Assembly (NCBI RefSeq): GCF_000758525.1
Contig: NZ_CP009241.1
Coordinates: forward strand, 3,038,001 to 3,102,000
Length of the DNA stretch: 64,000 bases
Source of the DNA: Paenibacillus sp. FSL H7-0357
GTDB taxonomy: Bacteria; Bacillota; Bacilli; Paenibacillales; Paenibacillaceae
Direction of reading: 5' to 3'
This document shows positions 9,264 through 19,263 of this stretch, in pieces (within the stretch, counting starts at the first letter, position 1; the number at the start of each line of letters is the position of its first letter). A program made the position numbers and the translations under genes. The notes beneath the pieces are model-generated. The model did not search any database. It was not told the origin of the DNA and saw nothing but the letters and a program-made list of their open reading frames with translations.

Positions 9264-10700
9264 ATGACACAGCAAATGAATCAGGCCGTCGGAAAGGTAC
9301 CGCCAAGCGGCAATCCGCTGGTTGCGCACAGATACGGGGCCGATCCCTATGCCCTGGTATTCGGGGACAGGGTCTATCTGTACATGACCAACGACGTGCT
9401 GGAGTACGATGGGAACGGCACGGTAAAAGAGAACTCTTACAGCAGCATCCGTACGATTACGGTAATTTCCTCCGCCGATCTGGTCAACTGGACCGATCAC
9501 GGCGAGATCGCGGTGGCCGGGCCGGAAGGGGCGGCCAAGTGGGCTACCCAGTCATGGGCGCCTGCGGTGGTCCATAAAGTGATTGACGGCAAGGACAAGT
9601 TCTTCTTGTACTTCGCCAATAATGCCAGCGGCATCGGCGTTCTGTCGAGTGACAGTCCGGTGGGGCCATGGATCGACCCCATCGGAGAGGCGCTGATTCT
9701 GCGCTCCACTCCGGGAGTCGAGGATGTAACCTGGCTATTTGACCCGGCGGTTCTGGTCGATGATGACGGCAAGGGCTACATTTATTTCGGAGGTGGTGTC
9801 CCGGAAGGACAATTCGCGGAGCCTGGCACAGCACGGGTCATGAAGCTGGGAGATGACATGACCAGCGTACTGGGTACTGCTGAGGTTATTCCTGCCCCCT
9901 TCATGTTCGAGGATGCCGGCATACATAAGCGAGAAGGCGTCTACTACTATACCTACTGTTCAAATTTCTATGACGGGGAACGTCCGGAAGGCAGTCCTCC
10001 TGCGGGAGAAATCGCGTTTATGACGAGCAGCAATCCTATGGGTCCCTGGATCTATCGCGAGACGCTCCTGAAGAATCCGGGACATTTCTTCGGAGTATCC
10101 GGAAATAACCATCATGCGATTTTCCAATTTCATGACGAGTGGTACATCGCCTATCACGCACAGACATTGTCCAAGGCACAGGGAATTGCGAACGGCTACC
10201 GTTCGACGCATCTCAACCGTCTTTTTCATAACGAGGATGGTTCCATTCAGGGTGTTGAAGCAGACTATAAAGGTGTGCAGCAAATCAAATTTTTAAGCCC
10301 GTATCAACGCGTACAAGCGTCAACAATAGGGTGGAGCGCAGGCGTAAAGACGGAATTCGGGGCAGTCGTGGGAAAACGGGTTGTAACGGATATTGACAAT
10401 GGTGACTGGATCGGATTATCCGGGGTCGATTTCGGCAGCAAAGGGGCAGGGGCATTCAGTGCTTCCGTCATAAGCCTTGAGGGCGGCGGTACCATCGAAC
10501 TGCATCTGGATGAACCGGCAGGTCTATTAATTGGCGAACTGTCCGTTCCCGCCGCGAATGGGCCGGAGAAACGGATGGAGTTAAAGACGGAGGTCCAGGG
10601 AGCGGCAGGAGTCCATCACCTGTATCTGGTGTTTGCGGGCCAGAGCGGGACCGGCTTGTTCAAGCTGGAAGACTGGGGATTTATAGAGCAGCGGAGTTAA
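9264..10700 (+). CDS. GH43 arabinofuranosidase/xylosidase with C-terminal CBM6-like domain
   Basis: A 478-aa enzyme. Residues ~10-320 form the GH43 five-bladed propeller, with catalytic-base Asp in the N-terminal YGADPYALVF, the transition-state Asp in FDPAVLVDDDG, and a likely general acid Glu in FEDAGIHKREGVYYY. The C-terminal ~130 residues look like a CBM6-type beta-sandwich (WIGLSGVDFGSKG and GVHHLYLVFAG). This two-domain layout is typical of arabinoxylan arabinofuranohydrolases (XynD-like), which remove arabinose side groups from xylan. There is no signal peptide. The ATG follows ATGGAGGAA. A gap of 19 bp separates it from the next GH43 gene, so the two are in one operon. Confidence 0.88.
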   Translation: MTQQMNQAVGKVPPSGNPLVAHRYGADPYALVFGDRVYLYMTNDVLEYDGNGTVKENSYSSIRTITVISSADLVNWTDHGEIAVAGPEGAAKWATQSWAPAVVHKVIDGKDKFFLYFANNASGIGVLSSDSPVGPWIDPIGEALILRSTPGVEDVTWLFDPAVLVDDDGKGYIYFGGGVPEGQFAEPGTARVMKLGDDMTSVLGTAEVIPAPFMFEDAGIHKREGVYYYTYCSNFYDGERPEGSPPAGEIAFMTSSNPMGPWIYRETLLKNPGHFFGVSGNNHHAIFQFHDEWYIAYHAQTLSKAQGIANGYRSTHLNRLFHNEDGSIQGVEADYKGVQQIKFLSPYQRVQASTIGWSAGVKTEFGAVVGKRVVTDIDNGDWIGLSGVDFGSKGAGAFSASVISLEGGGTIELHLDEPAGLLIGELSVPAANGPEKRMELKTEVQGAAGVHHLYLVFAGQSGTGLFKLEDWGFIEQRS

Positions 10701-10719
10701 TCCCAAGGAGGCCAATACA

Positions 10720-12234
10720 TTGAATACCGCCATCATTACCAATCCTGTTATGTGGGCAGATGTCCCGGATGTTGATGTCATTCGGTTTGGGCCTGTGTTC
10801 TATATGGTTAGTACCAGCATGCATTCCATGCCGGGTTGTCCGATTATGAAATCGGTGAACCTGAACGATTGGGAAATTGTGAATTATGTCTATGATACCT
10901 TTGAGGATAACGAGGCCCACCAGCTGCAGGACGGAAAAGGTATTTACGGAAAAGGCTCTTGGGCGGCATCCCTTCGATACAAGGACGGGATATTCTACGT
11001 CTGTTTTTCATCCAATGACATGGACCGGTTCTATATCTACCGCACGGAGGATATTGAACACGGAATATGGGAGCGTTCGGTGATACCGGGGCTTCACCAT
11101 GACCCTAGTTTGCTGCTGGATGACGATAGCAAGAATTATGTGATCTACGGTAATGGTAGTATCCGTATTAAGGAGCTGACGGAAGATCTTACGGCTGTGA
11201 AGCCAGGTGGAATCGATCAACTGCTGCTCGAAGGCGAACGGACAGACATTGGTCTGCGGATCGAGGGTTGTCATGCGTACAAGCTGAATGGTTATTACTA
11301 TTTATTCTTTATTGAATGGCCAAGAAGCGGCAATCGGCGCAGACGCCAGCTATGCTACCGTTCGCGCGAGCTTCTGGGTCCTTATGAGCGGAAGATTATT
11401 CTGAATGATGATCTGGATTACCATAATAACGGTGTCGCGCAAGGCGGCATTGTAGATACTCTGGGTGGCGATTGGTACACGGTGCTGTTCCAGGATCATG
11501 ATGCTGTCGGACGGATTCCCTGCGTGTTTCCCATGAGCTGGGAGAATGATTGGCCGGTCGTCGGGGAGAACGGCAGAGTGTCTCAAGTTTTTGCGACGAA
11601 GCTTCCTGCCGCTGAGCCGAAGCCGCTTGTCATCAGCGATGAGTTCGACTATGCAAACAACCGGCTGGCACTGAACTGGCAGTGGAACCATAATCCAGAC
11701 AACGGGCTATGGTCTGTCACTGAGCGGCCGGGTTTTCTGCGGCTCCGCACCGGTCAAATAGCAGACAGCATCCTATGGGCACGCAATACGCTGACGCAAC
11801 GTACAGAAGGTCCGGCCTGCAGCGCGGAGACGGTGCTGGACCTCTCCGGCCTGCGGCCCGGCGACCGGGCAGGTATGGTAGCCCTGCAAAACGGGTTCGG
11901 CACTGTTGGGATTGCAGCCGGGGAGCAAGGCCGGTTCAACGTGGGCATGTGTGTCAATGGCGGCGACGGCGGCGAGGAGACAGTGGAGAGTGTGGAGTTC
12001 ACCAGCGACCAGGTTTATCTCAGAATTGTTTTCAATTTTGAGGATAGTCTGGATCAGGCCGATTTCTTCTATTCGGAGGATGGAACCGCTTGGAAGCCGA
12101 TTGGCCGGACGCTGTATATGAAATATACGCTGGACCATTTTATGGGATACCGGATTGGCCTGTTCAATTACGCAACTAAACAGTCCGGCGGTTATGCCGA
12201 TTTCGATTATTTTCATTATCACAGGCAGGGTTAG
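10720..12234 (+). CDS. GH43 beta-xylosidase-type enzyme with C-terminal beta-sandwich
   Basis: A 504-aa GH43 enzyme of the XynB kind (subfamily 11/12-like). The start is TTG at 10720, preceded by AAGGAGG at good spacing. Catalytic Asp lies in WADVPDVDVIRFG, the pKa-modulating Asp in HHDPSLLLDDD, and the general acid Glu in RIEGCHAYKLNGYYY. Residues ~310-504 form the beta-sandwich that caps the active site in this subfamily (DEFDYANNRLALNWQWNHNP is its usual opening). It should release xylose or arabinose from the ends of short xylo-oligomers in the cytoplasm. It is the last gene of the first glycosidase run; a decayed gene remnant follows. Confidence 0.9.
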   Translation: MNTAIITNPVMWADVPDVDVIRFGPVFYMVSTSMHSMPGCPIMKSVNLNDWEIVNYVYDTFEDNEAHQLQDGKGIYGKGSWAASLRYKDGIFYVCFSSNDMDRFYIYRTEDIEHGIWERSVIPGLHHDPSLLLDDDSKNYVIYGNGSIRIKELTEDLTAVKPGGIDQLLLEGERTDIGLRIEGCHAYKLNGYYYLFFIEWPRSGNRRRRQLCYRSRELLGPYERKIILNDDLDYHNNGVAQGGIVDTLGGDWYTVLFQDHDAVGRIPCVFPMSWENDWPVVGENGRVSQVFATKLPAAEPKPLVISDEFDYANNRLALNWQWNHNPDNGLWSVTERPGFLRLRTGQIADSILWARNTLTQRTEGPACSAETVLDLSGLRPGDRAGMVALQNGFGTVGIAAGEQGRFNVGMCVNGGDGGEETVESVEFTSDQVYLRIVFNFEDSLDQADFFYSEDGTAWKPIGRTLYMKYTLDHFMGYRIGLFNYATKQSGGYADFDYFHYHRQG

Positions 12235-12337
12235 GCTGGACCCGGAAGTATACAAGTGATAGAACACAGACAGTCCAATATGGAAATAACGTGATGAGAT
12301 CCAGAGGCGCATTCTTCCGGTTTTCTTATTGTTGTGA

Positions 12338-12478
12338 CCGAAGGCGGGCGGAGAGTTGGGCGAGGATGCCGCAGACGTTTGGGTCTTCCCGGGAATGCCG
12401 GATGCGCCCCTGGAGCAGATTCCTCTGTTCTTGCGCGATGATGCGGCGTTGCCTGTCCTTGGTGAACTCAGTAAATAA
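12338..12478 (+). pseudogene. Remnant of the C-terminus of a carbohydrate-active enzyme
   Basis: A 46-codon open stretch between TGA at 12335-12337 and TAA at 12476-12478 reads ...DVWVFPGMPDAPLEQIPLFL..., ending LPVLGELSK. A phrase of the form PLE-x-IPLFLR near a C-terminus resembles the end of GH31-type alpha-glucosidase/alpha-xylosidase proteins. There is no start codon or RBS in place and the upstream part is missing, so this is likely the leftover of a deleted gene between the GH43 gene and the AraC regulator. Family assignment is tentative. Confidence 0.4.
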
Positions 12479-12519
12479 GAAAGAGCTATATAAGCTGAAA
12501 CTGGGGAGCCGTTCTCAAG

Positions 12520-13311
12520 TTATTGGTCCGCCCGGGCTTTTGGTTCTTTGGAGGAAAGCTTGTCACGGTAGGCCCGGGGGGAATAGCCGGTAAGCTGCCG
12601 GAACTGCCTGCAGAAATGCTCCACATTCACATAGCCGCAGAGCGCCGCGATTTCGGCGATTTTGTGCTGGCCAAAGCCAAGCTTTTCTTTGGCCAGCCGA
12701 ATCCGGCAATGAATAACGTCCTCCATACAGGAAATACCGAAGGTTGATTTATAGATGGTCTGCAGATAGCCTGCGCTGATGTGCAGATACTCGGCCATCG
12801 TTGACACGGTCCAAGGGTGGCCTGGGTTGTTGTACAGAGTTTTGCGTAAGTCCAGAAGATTATAATATTGCGGACTCAGCTTGTCTTGGGACGCTTCTAA
12901 TAGCTTGTTGAAGAAGATTCTGAACAGGTAGTCGATGGAAATCTCGCGATAGTCGTTCTGAAAAGTGTTCTCCAGGGTCAACAGTTGAAACAAATGATGG
13001 CAATAGCCGGGGTCTGGCAGTGAGAATGGAACACCAACAGGCAAAGTGGTTTCTGTAATATAGGATTCGTCCGCATCGAAACGGACCCAGTCGTTAACGT
13101 ACTTTTTGGAACAAGCACGGTAATAGATGTAGTGCTTAGGCGGATATAGAACAACAGAGTGGGCCGGAAACTCCTTCAATTCTCCGTTTACTTCAAACAA
13201 CGCCGCAGTTTGTGTGAGTACCAGAAGCCAGGCATCCAGCCCTTCGGGTATGCTGTACACAAAATCGTCGGAATGCGCAGCGTCATACTCTACGTAGTGA
13301 ATCGTGGGCAT
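12520..13311 (-). CDS. AraC family transcriptional regulator
   Basis: A 263-aa regulator encoded opposite to the glycosidases. Residues ~1-140 form a cupin-like sugar-sensing domain (FEVNGELKEFPAHSVVLYPP). Residues ~165-250 contain the two helix-turn-helix motifs of AraC/XylS proteins (MAEYLHISAGYLQTIYK and IAALCGYVNVEHFCRQFRQ) followed by TGYSPRAYRDK. It lies divergent from the GH43 gene at 13496 across a 184-bp intergenic region and probably controls that operon and perhaps its own. The effector is likely a xylan- or arabinan-derived sugar (inference). Confidence 0.9.
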   Translation of the reverse strand: MPTIHYVEYDAAHSDDFVYSIPEGLDAWLLVLTQTAALFEVNGELKEFPAHSVVLYPPKHYIYYRACSKKYVNDWVRFDADESYITETTLPVGVPFSLPDPGYCHHLFQLLTLENTFQNDYREISIDYLFRIFFNKLLEASQDKLSPQYYNLLDLRKTLYNNPGHPWTVSTMAEYLHISAGYLQTIYKSTFGISCMEDVIHCRIRLAKEKLGFGQHKIAEIAALCGYVNVEHFCRQFRQLTGYSPRAYRDKLSSKEPKARADQ

Positions 13312-13495
13312 TGGGTTCTCCTTTCTTTGGATAGATCAATTAATGATCAGTAAATGTCATTGTTAGAGTTACAGTGCTTCTCTATAATTTATATTGTAAA
13401 TTAAGGAGATTTTGGCGAAATCCAAAATTAAGTCACTGAGTTTCTAATTTATGGAAATTAGAAATCATCAATAATGAAGGAGGGTCATTTGTTTC

Positions 13496-15310
13496 ATGAT
13501 ACCACAACAAAACGAAGATCGGAATTATATCCTTTGCTATACTCGATTACCGCAGGAGGACATGGTGTACGCTCCAAAACTGGCACACAGCATGCATTTA
13601 GCTTACAGCAATGACGGGCTTTTTTTTCAAGAATTGAACCATAATTCGGGCGTTTTATTCGCCAAGGGGACAGAGAACGAGGATGGTACACTACGGGCCA
13701 AGAGCTTGAAGAATCCGTATCTGTTCCACACCTCCGAGGGGAATTTCGGGGTGATCGCCGTTCGTACGGAGGCAGAAGGCGAAACCGATGCCCAGAGCAA
13801 GGGAAAAGTGTTACTGTTCTCTTCCGGTGATTTGCTGCAATACAGCGAGGTTGGACTGCTGGAGCTTAAGGCCGATACCTTTGTAAGTGAAGTTTCCTGC
13901 GAGTACGATACCGACCGGAAGGGCTACCTGATCCGCTGGATCGACGAGCTGGGGAATGGTTATCAGAATTTTATAACCAATATTATGAGCTTGAAGGATA
14001 TCTCGGCACCGGAAGCGGTGTTGCCTTTTACCCTGGATACAGTGCTTGCCGATATTGAGGGGATTCTGCCGCGCAACTACATCCCTGTAGCCAAGGAAGT
14101 AGCCCGCAGGCTCTACTGTAAGCTTACGGTTCCGACCAACATTGTAATTGAAGTTCCGGACCGTGTGACAGCGGCATCGGAAGAGGACGTGAAGGCTATC
14201 CGGGCCACGGCGCTGTACAGCGACGGCACTAAAGCGCTGAAAAGGGTGAATTGGAATACGGACGAAATCGAATGGGACAAGGCGGGAACCTACAGAATTT
14301 CCGGTGAGGTCCATCAGGAGCATTACCCGTTTCCAATTGCGTTCGACCGTGCGGACCCTTGCATTGCAAAATGGAAAGGGAAGTATTATTTCATTGCCAC
14401 CAACGACGCGGACCAAAATCACACGCTGTATATGCGGGAAGCCGATACCATCCCCGGTCTGGTAAATGCCGAGGAAGCATTGATTCTGGATTCGAAGACG
14501 TATGAGCAGATTGGCGGGCTGCTGTGGGCGCCGGAATTTCATATCATTCAGGATGAGCTGTATCTCTTTCATGCGGCAACACCGGGGGAATTTCTATATG
14601 AGGAGTCACATGTAATGAAACTGCGGGCAGGCGGAAATCCGATGTGCGCAGCCGATTGGTCGATGCCCCGGCGTGTAGTGAAGAAGGACGGGACGAATTT
14701 GTGCGAAGCAGGGAAGACCATTTCCCTTGATATGACCGTAATTCAATGGAACGGAGAGTATTACGCCGCATGGTCAGAGCGCCAGTTCATGCCTGTCGAT
14801 CTTGGAGCTTGGATCTATATCGCCACAATCGACCCGCAGGAGCCGTGGAAGCTGACCAGTGATCCGGTGCTTTTGACAAAACCTGATTATGGCTGGGCCA
14901 ATAATCACACCTTTGTGGATGAAGGGCCTTTCGCTCTCTATACCGATGACAAATTATTTTTGACCTTTGCCAGCGCAGCGGTGGATGCAACTTATGTTGT
15001 GGGGCTTTTAACTGCAGACAAGGGTGCAGATTTACTGGATATCTGCAGTTGGACCAAGGGGAACTATCCACTGCTGACTTCAAGAAACGTGCCGGGGGAA
15101 TATGGCCCAGGCCACAATTCCTATGTGACGGACGAGGATGGAGTCATTTGGAACGCCTACCATGCAAGACCGGGAATTGACGGACCGAGAAGCTCGGGCT
15201 TGCGCCGCGTGCATTTTGACATTGACGGTGTTCCGGTCCTGGATCTGACAGAGGATAAAGATCTGAACCAGGAGCTGAAAAAGATATTTATAGAAGTAAC
15301 CGTGAGATAA
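13496..15310 (+). CDS. Large GH43-like glycosidase with Ig-like insert
   Basis: A 604-aa protein. Residues ~1-190 look like a first propeller-like region (YAPKLAHSMHLAYSNDGLFF). Residues ~218-285 resemble a Big_4-type bacterial Ig-like module (KAIRATALYSDGTKALKRVNW). Residues ~285-600 form a GH43 catalytic domain, with Asp in FDRADPCIAKWKGKYYF, LLWAPEFHIIQDELYLFHAA, and a candidate acid Glu in FVDEGPFALYTDDKLF. Members act on arabinose or xylose linkages. There is no signal peptide. The ATG follows GAAGGAGGG at a long spacing of about 12 bp. It starts the second glycosidase/esterase run, divergent from the AraC regulator. Confidence 0.8.
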   Translation: MIPQQNEDRNYILCYTRLPQEDMVYAPKLAHSMHLAYSNDGLFFQELNHNSGVLFAKGTENEDGTLRAKSLKNPYLFHTSEGNFGVIAVRTEAEGETDAQSKGKVLLFSSGDLLQYSEVGLLELKADTFVSEVSCEYDTDRKGYLIRWIDELGNGYQNFITNIMSLKDISAPEAVLPFTLDTVLADIEGILPRNYIPVAKEVARRLYCKLTVPTNIVIEVPDRVTAASEEDVKAIRATALYSDGTKALKRVNWNTDEIEWDKAGTYRISGEVHQEHYPFPIAFDRADPCIAKWKGKYYFIATNDADQNHTLYMREADTIPGLVNAEEALILDSKTYEQIGGLLWAPEFHIIQDELYLFHAATPGEFLYEESHVMKLRAGGNPMCAADWSMPRRVVKKDGTNLCEAGKTISLDMTVIQWNGEYYAAWSERQFMPVDLGAWIYIATIDPQEPWKLTSDPVLLTKPDYGWANNHTFVDEGPFALYTDDKLFLTFASAAVDATYVVGLLTADKGADLLDICSWTKGNYPLLTSRNVPGEYGPGHNSYVTDEDGVIWNAYHARPGIDGPRSSGLRRVHFDIDGVPVLDLTEDKDLNQELKKIFIEVTVR

Positions 15311-15358
15311 ACCGCCACATTTCCAATCAAATATACAATATAAAAAAGGAGATGCAAC

Positions 15359-16345
15359 ATGAAATCAATTCCGAAGCCTAACCAACCTCTCGTCACCCAT
15401 ATCTATACCGCAGACCCGTCCGCGCATGTGTTTGAAGGTGAAATTTATATCTATCCTTCCCACGATCTCGATCATGATGGACCGAGCAATGACAACGGGG
15501 ATCAATATGCAATGGAAGACTATCATATTTTCTCAATGGAGAATCTGGCTTCACCGGTGGTGGATCATGGGGAGGCGCTTCATCTGAGAGACATTCCCTG
15601 GGCCTCGCAGCAGTTGTGGGCACCAGATGCGGCTTTCAAAAATAATACCTATTATTTATTTTTTCCTGCCCGTGACAAAGAGGGCATTTTCCGTATTGGT
15701 GTAGCGACTTCTCCTTCTCCGGCAGGTCCGTTTCAGGCACAGCCCGAGTATATTCCAGGGAGCTACAGCATAGACCCTGCCGTCTTTGTCGATGAAGACA
15801 ACCAGGCCTATATGTATTTCGGCGGTCTTTGGGGAGGGCAGTTGGAGAAGTGGCAGACTGGAGATTTTAATCCTGAGCAGGAAGGGCCTGCCTTGGATAA
15901 GCCGGCGATCGGGCCGCGTGTGGCGGTGCTGAGTGAAGATATGCTCTCATTTGAGGAGCAGCCGCAGGAAATTTCCATTGTGGACGTGGAAGGAAAGCCT
16001 ATTCTTGCCGGCGACGAGGACCGGAGGTATTTCGAAGGGCCATGGGTCCATAAGTATAACGGGCTGTACTATCTGTCTTACTCAACAGGCACAACGCATA
16101 CGCTGGTATATGCCGTCAGTGAGCAGCCTATGGGCCCGTTCACCTTCAAGGGAGAAATTCTGTCACCTGTGATCGGCTGGACTACCCATCACTCGATTAT
16201 ACAGTTTGAAGAGAAATGGTACCTGTTCTATCATGACTGCTCGCTCTCTAATGGCGTCAACCATAAGCGGTGTGTCAAATATACAGAGCTGAAGTATAAC
16301 CCGGACGGCACAATTCAACCCCTCAATCCGTACCCTTCCAATTAA
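15359..16345 (+). CDS. GH43 beta-xylosidase/alpha-L-arabinofuranosidase, single domain
   Basis: A 328-aa, one-domain GH43 enzyme. The N-terminal Asp is in YTADPSAHVFEGEIYIYPSH, the second Asp in YSIDPAVFVDEDN, and the acid Glu in YFEGPWVHKYNGLYYLSYS. The segment WAPDAAFKNNTYYLFFPARD is also characteristic of bifunctional xylosidase/arabinofuranosidase members. It lacks a signal peptide and an accessory domain, in contrast with the other three GH43 proteins here, so it probably has its own linkage preference. The ATG follows AAAAGGAGA. It is 48 bp after the preceding GH43 gene and is followed by an intercistronic hairpin. Confidence 0.9.
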   Translation: MKSIPKPNQPLVTHIYTADPSAHVFEGEIYIYPSHDLDHDGPSNDNGDQYAMEDYHIFSMENLASPVVDHGEALHLRDIPWASQQLWAPDAAFKNNTYYLFFPARDKEGIFRIGVATSPSPAGPFQAQPEYIPGSYSIDPAVFVDEDNQAYMYFGGLWGGQLEKWQTGDFNPEQEGPALDKPAIGPRVAVLSEDMLSFEEQPQEISIVDVEGKPILAGDEDRRYFEGPWVHKYNGLYYLSYSTGTTHTLVYAVSEQPMGPFTFKGEILSPVIGWTTHHSIIQFEEKWYLFYHDCSLSNGVNHKRCVKYTELKYNPDGTIQPLNPYPSN

Positions 16346-16368
16346 GCAGAGGGAGTACTTCCTCTGCT
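16345..16368 (+). terminator. Hairpin between GH43 gene and carboxylesterase
   Basis: Inverted repeat AGCAGAGG / CCTCTGCT right at the stop codon of the GH43 gene. It has no T tract and may attenuate transcription or protect the upstream mRNA end. Confidence 0.5.
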
Positions 16369-16385
16369 GATCGAATAAACAAAGA

Positions 16386-16399
16386 AGTAAGCGCTAATA
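16386..16399 (+). promoter_or_regulatory. Candidate CcpA (cre) site ahead of the esterase genes
   Basis: AGTAAGCGCTAATA matches TGWAANCGNTNWCA at 12 of 14 positions and contains the symmetric core TAAGCGCTA. It lies 20 bp before the carboxylesterase start, so it could act as a roadblock to transcription. Confidence 0.4.
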
Positions 16400-16418
16400 T
16401 TCAGAGAGGAGCAAAGGT

Positions 16419-17951
16419 ATGTTAAGAATAGTGCGTGTGGAAAATGGTATTGTTCAAGGACTGCCGGCGGCTGATCCGCGTATTACCAGCTTCAAGGGAA
16501 TTCCGTTTGCTGCCCCGCCTGTGGGGGAGAACCGCTGGCGTGCTCCCCAGCCTGTGCAAGACTGGGAAGGGGAATTGAAAGCGTATGATTTTGCCCCGAT
16601 TTCGATGCAGGTCCCACCCATCATAGATGTGAATAATATTTATTCCCGCGAATGGTCGGTTGACCCGGATCTTCCGATGGATGAGGACTGCCTTTACCTG
16701 AATGTCTGGACACCGACCGTCTGCGCAGATGAGAAGCTTCCCGTCTTTGTATGGTATTTTGGCGGAGGATTTCAGGTCGGCCATACAGCCGAAATGGAAT
16801 TTGACGGCGAACGTATTGCCCGCCGGGGAATTGTCGTGGTGACCGTGAATTACCGCCTGAATGCGTTTGGCTTTTTGAGCCATCCCGAGATTACTGCGGA
16901 ATCCCCCGTGGCTCCCGCGAATTTCGGGCATCTGGATCAGCAGTCGGGCACGCAGTGGGTGAAACGCAATATCGCTGCTTTTGGCGGAGACCCTGACCAA
17001 ATCACAATCGGGGGACAATCAGCCGGCGGTGGAAGTGTGCTGAGCCAACTGGCCTCGCCGCAGAATGAAGGGCTGTTTCAGCGAGCCGTGATTATGAGCG
17101 GGATCTTTACTCCGCTGTACCCGAACAACCCCGTGCCTCCGATAGAGCGTACCCTCAGTCAGGCTGAAGAGGAGGGGGCAGCCTTCTTTGAATTTATGGG
17201 AGTGTCGACTCTGGAAGAGGCCCGCAAGCTGGATGCCCTCTATGTCCGTGATAAAATGCTGGAGTACGGCAGCTTCTGGGGAACGGTCATAGACCAGTTG
17301 TACTGTCCGGGCAACCCCTATAACCTTTTTCTGAAGGGACAGCACCATAAGGTGCCGGTCATGCTGGGAAATACCTCTTCCGAATTTTTCGCTGTTCCCG
17401 ATGCCGGCAGCGTGGAGGAATTCAGAGCCTTGGCGGTTGAAATGTTCGGCGGTAAAGCGGAAGAGTACCTTAAGCTATGCGGTGTTGATTCAGGGAAGCT
17501 GGAGGAAATGATCCATAAGGCTTCCGTGAGCAATATTGAATATGCGGTCCGTGTTGCCGTTAAGGCCAATTGCGATTCCGGCAGCGGCGTACCAATGTAT
17601 TATTACACTTTTGATGCGGAAATTCCGGGCTGGGATGATCCGGGAACCTTCCATTCGGTGGATTTGTGGTTCCACTTCGAAACGCTGGCCAAATGCTGGC
17701 GGCCTTTTGTGGGCAAGCATTATGATCTTGCCCGCCACATGTGCAATTACCTTGCCTATTTCATCGGCACGGGCGATCCGAATGGCAAAGATTCCACCGG
17801 GGAGGACTTGCCTCTCTGGAAACCGTGTACGCCGGAGGCGCCTTACGGCATGGTTTTTGCGGACAAGGCAGAATTTGTGAAGGAGCCTTCGGGTGAGGTT
17901 ATGCAATTTCTGGTCGAGCAATATTTCAAGCGGCAATCCATTTATATCTAG
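16419..17951 (+). CDS. Type-B carboxylesterase/lipase
   Basis: A 510-aa alpha/beta-hydrolase of the carboxylesterase type-B family (B. subtilis PnbA size range). The nucleophile Ser is in GGQSAGGGS (~residue 195), the oxyanion region is WYFGGGFQVG, and the catalytic His is in TFHSVDLWFHF near residue 410. The opening region (FKGIPFAAPPVGENRWRAP) and EDCLYLNVWTP are classic family signatures. It should hydrolyse carboxylic esters in the cytoplasm, possibly acetyl or feruloyl groups on xylan fragments, given its neighbours (inference). There is no signal peptide. The ATG follows AGAGGAG. The next esterase starts 17 bp downstream. Confidence 0.92.
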   Translation: MLRIVRVENGIVQGLPAADPRITSFKGIPFAAPPVGENRWRAPQPVQDWEGELKAYDFAPISMQVPPIIDVNNIYSREWSVDPDLPMDEDCLYLNVWTPTVCADEKLPVFVWYFGGGFQVGHTAEMEFDGERIARRGIVVVTVNYRLNAFGFLSHPEITAESPVAPANFGHLDQQSGTQWVKRNIAAFGGDPDQITIGGQSAGGGSVLSQLASPQNEGLFQRAVIMSGIFTPLYPNNPVPPIERTLSQAEEEGAAFFEFMGVSTLEEARKLDALYVRDKMLEYGSFWGTVIDQLYCPGNPYNLFLKGQHHKVPVMLGNTSSEFFAVPDAGSVEEFRALAVEMFGGKAEEYLKLCGVDSGKLEEMIHKASVSNIEYAVRVAVKANCDSGSGVPMYYYTFDAEIPGWDDPGTFHSVDLWFHFETLAKCWRPFVGKHYDLARHMCNYLAYFIGTGDPNGKDSTGEDLPLWKPCTPEAPYGMVFADKAEFVKEPSGEVMQFLVEQYFKRQSIYI

Positions 17952-17962
17952 GGGAGGAATGA

Positions 17963-18751
<789 letters not shown>

Positions 18752-19170
18752 CTGACCGCTCAAGGATAACCGCTGCTTCAGCCTAGTACGACAAAAAGGG
18801 GGCATTCCCGGCTTCGGGACAGCGAATATATGGGTGGACGGAGCTTTAATCTGAACAGCCGATCCGCTTGTTGTGAACTGGACGCTGCCATGCCATGATC
18901 TTGTTTAATGAACGATACTGGGATTTGGGTATGTGTTGTAACACCAATTTAAAGCGAGCGTTTCCTTGTTCAATGGGGAAACGGTTGTTTACTATGAGCT
19001 GCTAAGAATTCTGAATCTTATTAAAGTGATTTGGATGGAGCTCCAGTTATAACCCCGATCCGCGGCAGCTGTTATGCCTTTGTTATGGGAGCCAAGGGGC
19101 CGCTGCTTGAACGGGCAAATCGCTTTGAAGGAGAACACCGATTGCATCATTTGAGTTGATAAAATGTAAT
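18752..19170 (+). other. Intergenic region with decayed coding traces
   Basis: No intact gene. Two short plus-strand open stretches in different frames look protein-like: SLFNGETVVYYELL near 18970, and a 43-codon stretch beginning near 19029 that reads DLDGAPVITPIRGS and continues through FVMGAKGPLLERANRFEG. They could be pieces of one frameshifted enzyme gene at the end of the xylan cluster. I do not recognise the family. Confidence 0.25.
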
Positions 19171-19220
19171 AATATTTATCTAATCTTTAGGTTCAGTTTA
19201 GAGTGTATAAAGATTGGAAC
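19171..19220 (+). promoter_or_regulatory. Promoter/operator element shared with the facing two-component operon
   Basis: The block ATTTATCTAATCTTTAGGTT then CAGTTTAGAGTG, with TATAAA at 19206-19211, matches the upstream region of the response regulator at 22894 read on the other strand (22920-22973). The repeated half-site TTTAGGTT/GTTTAGA looks like the direct repeats bound by OmpR-type regulators. It lies 44-93 bp upstream of the AI-2E permease gene. Confidence 0.6.
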
Positions 19221-19263
19221 GCTATATTAATACAAATAAGCTGGATAGAGCAGGAGATGGCAG

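Noticed and set aside
12291..12593. 100-codon plus-strand frame across 12291-12593
   Set aside because: Its composition is Arg/Cys/Ser-rich and it overlaps both the glycosidase remnant and the AraC gene; it has no RBS.
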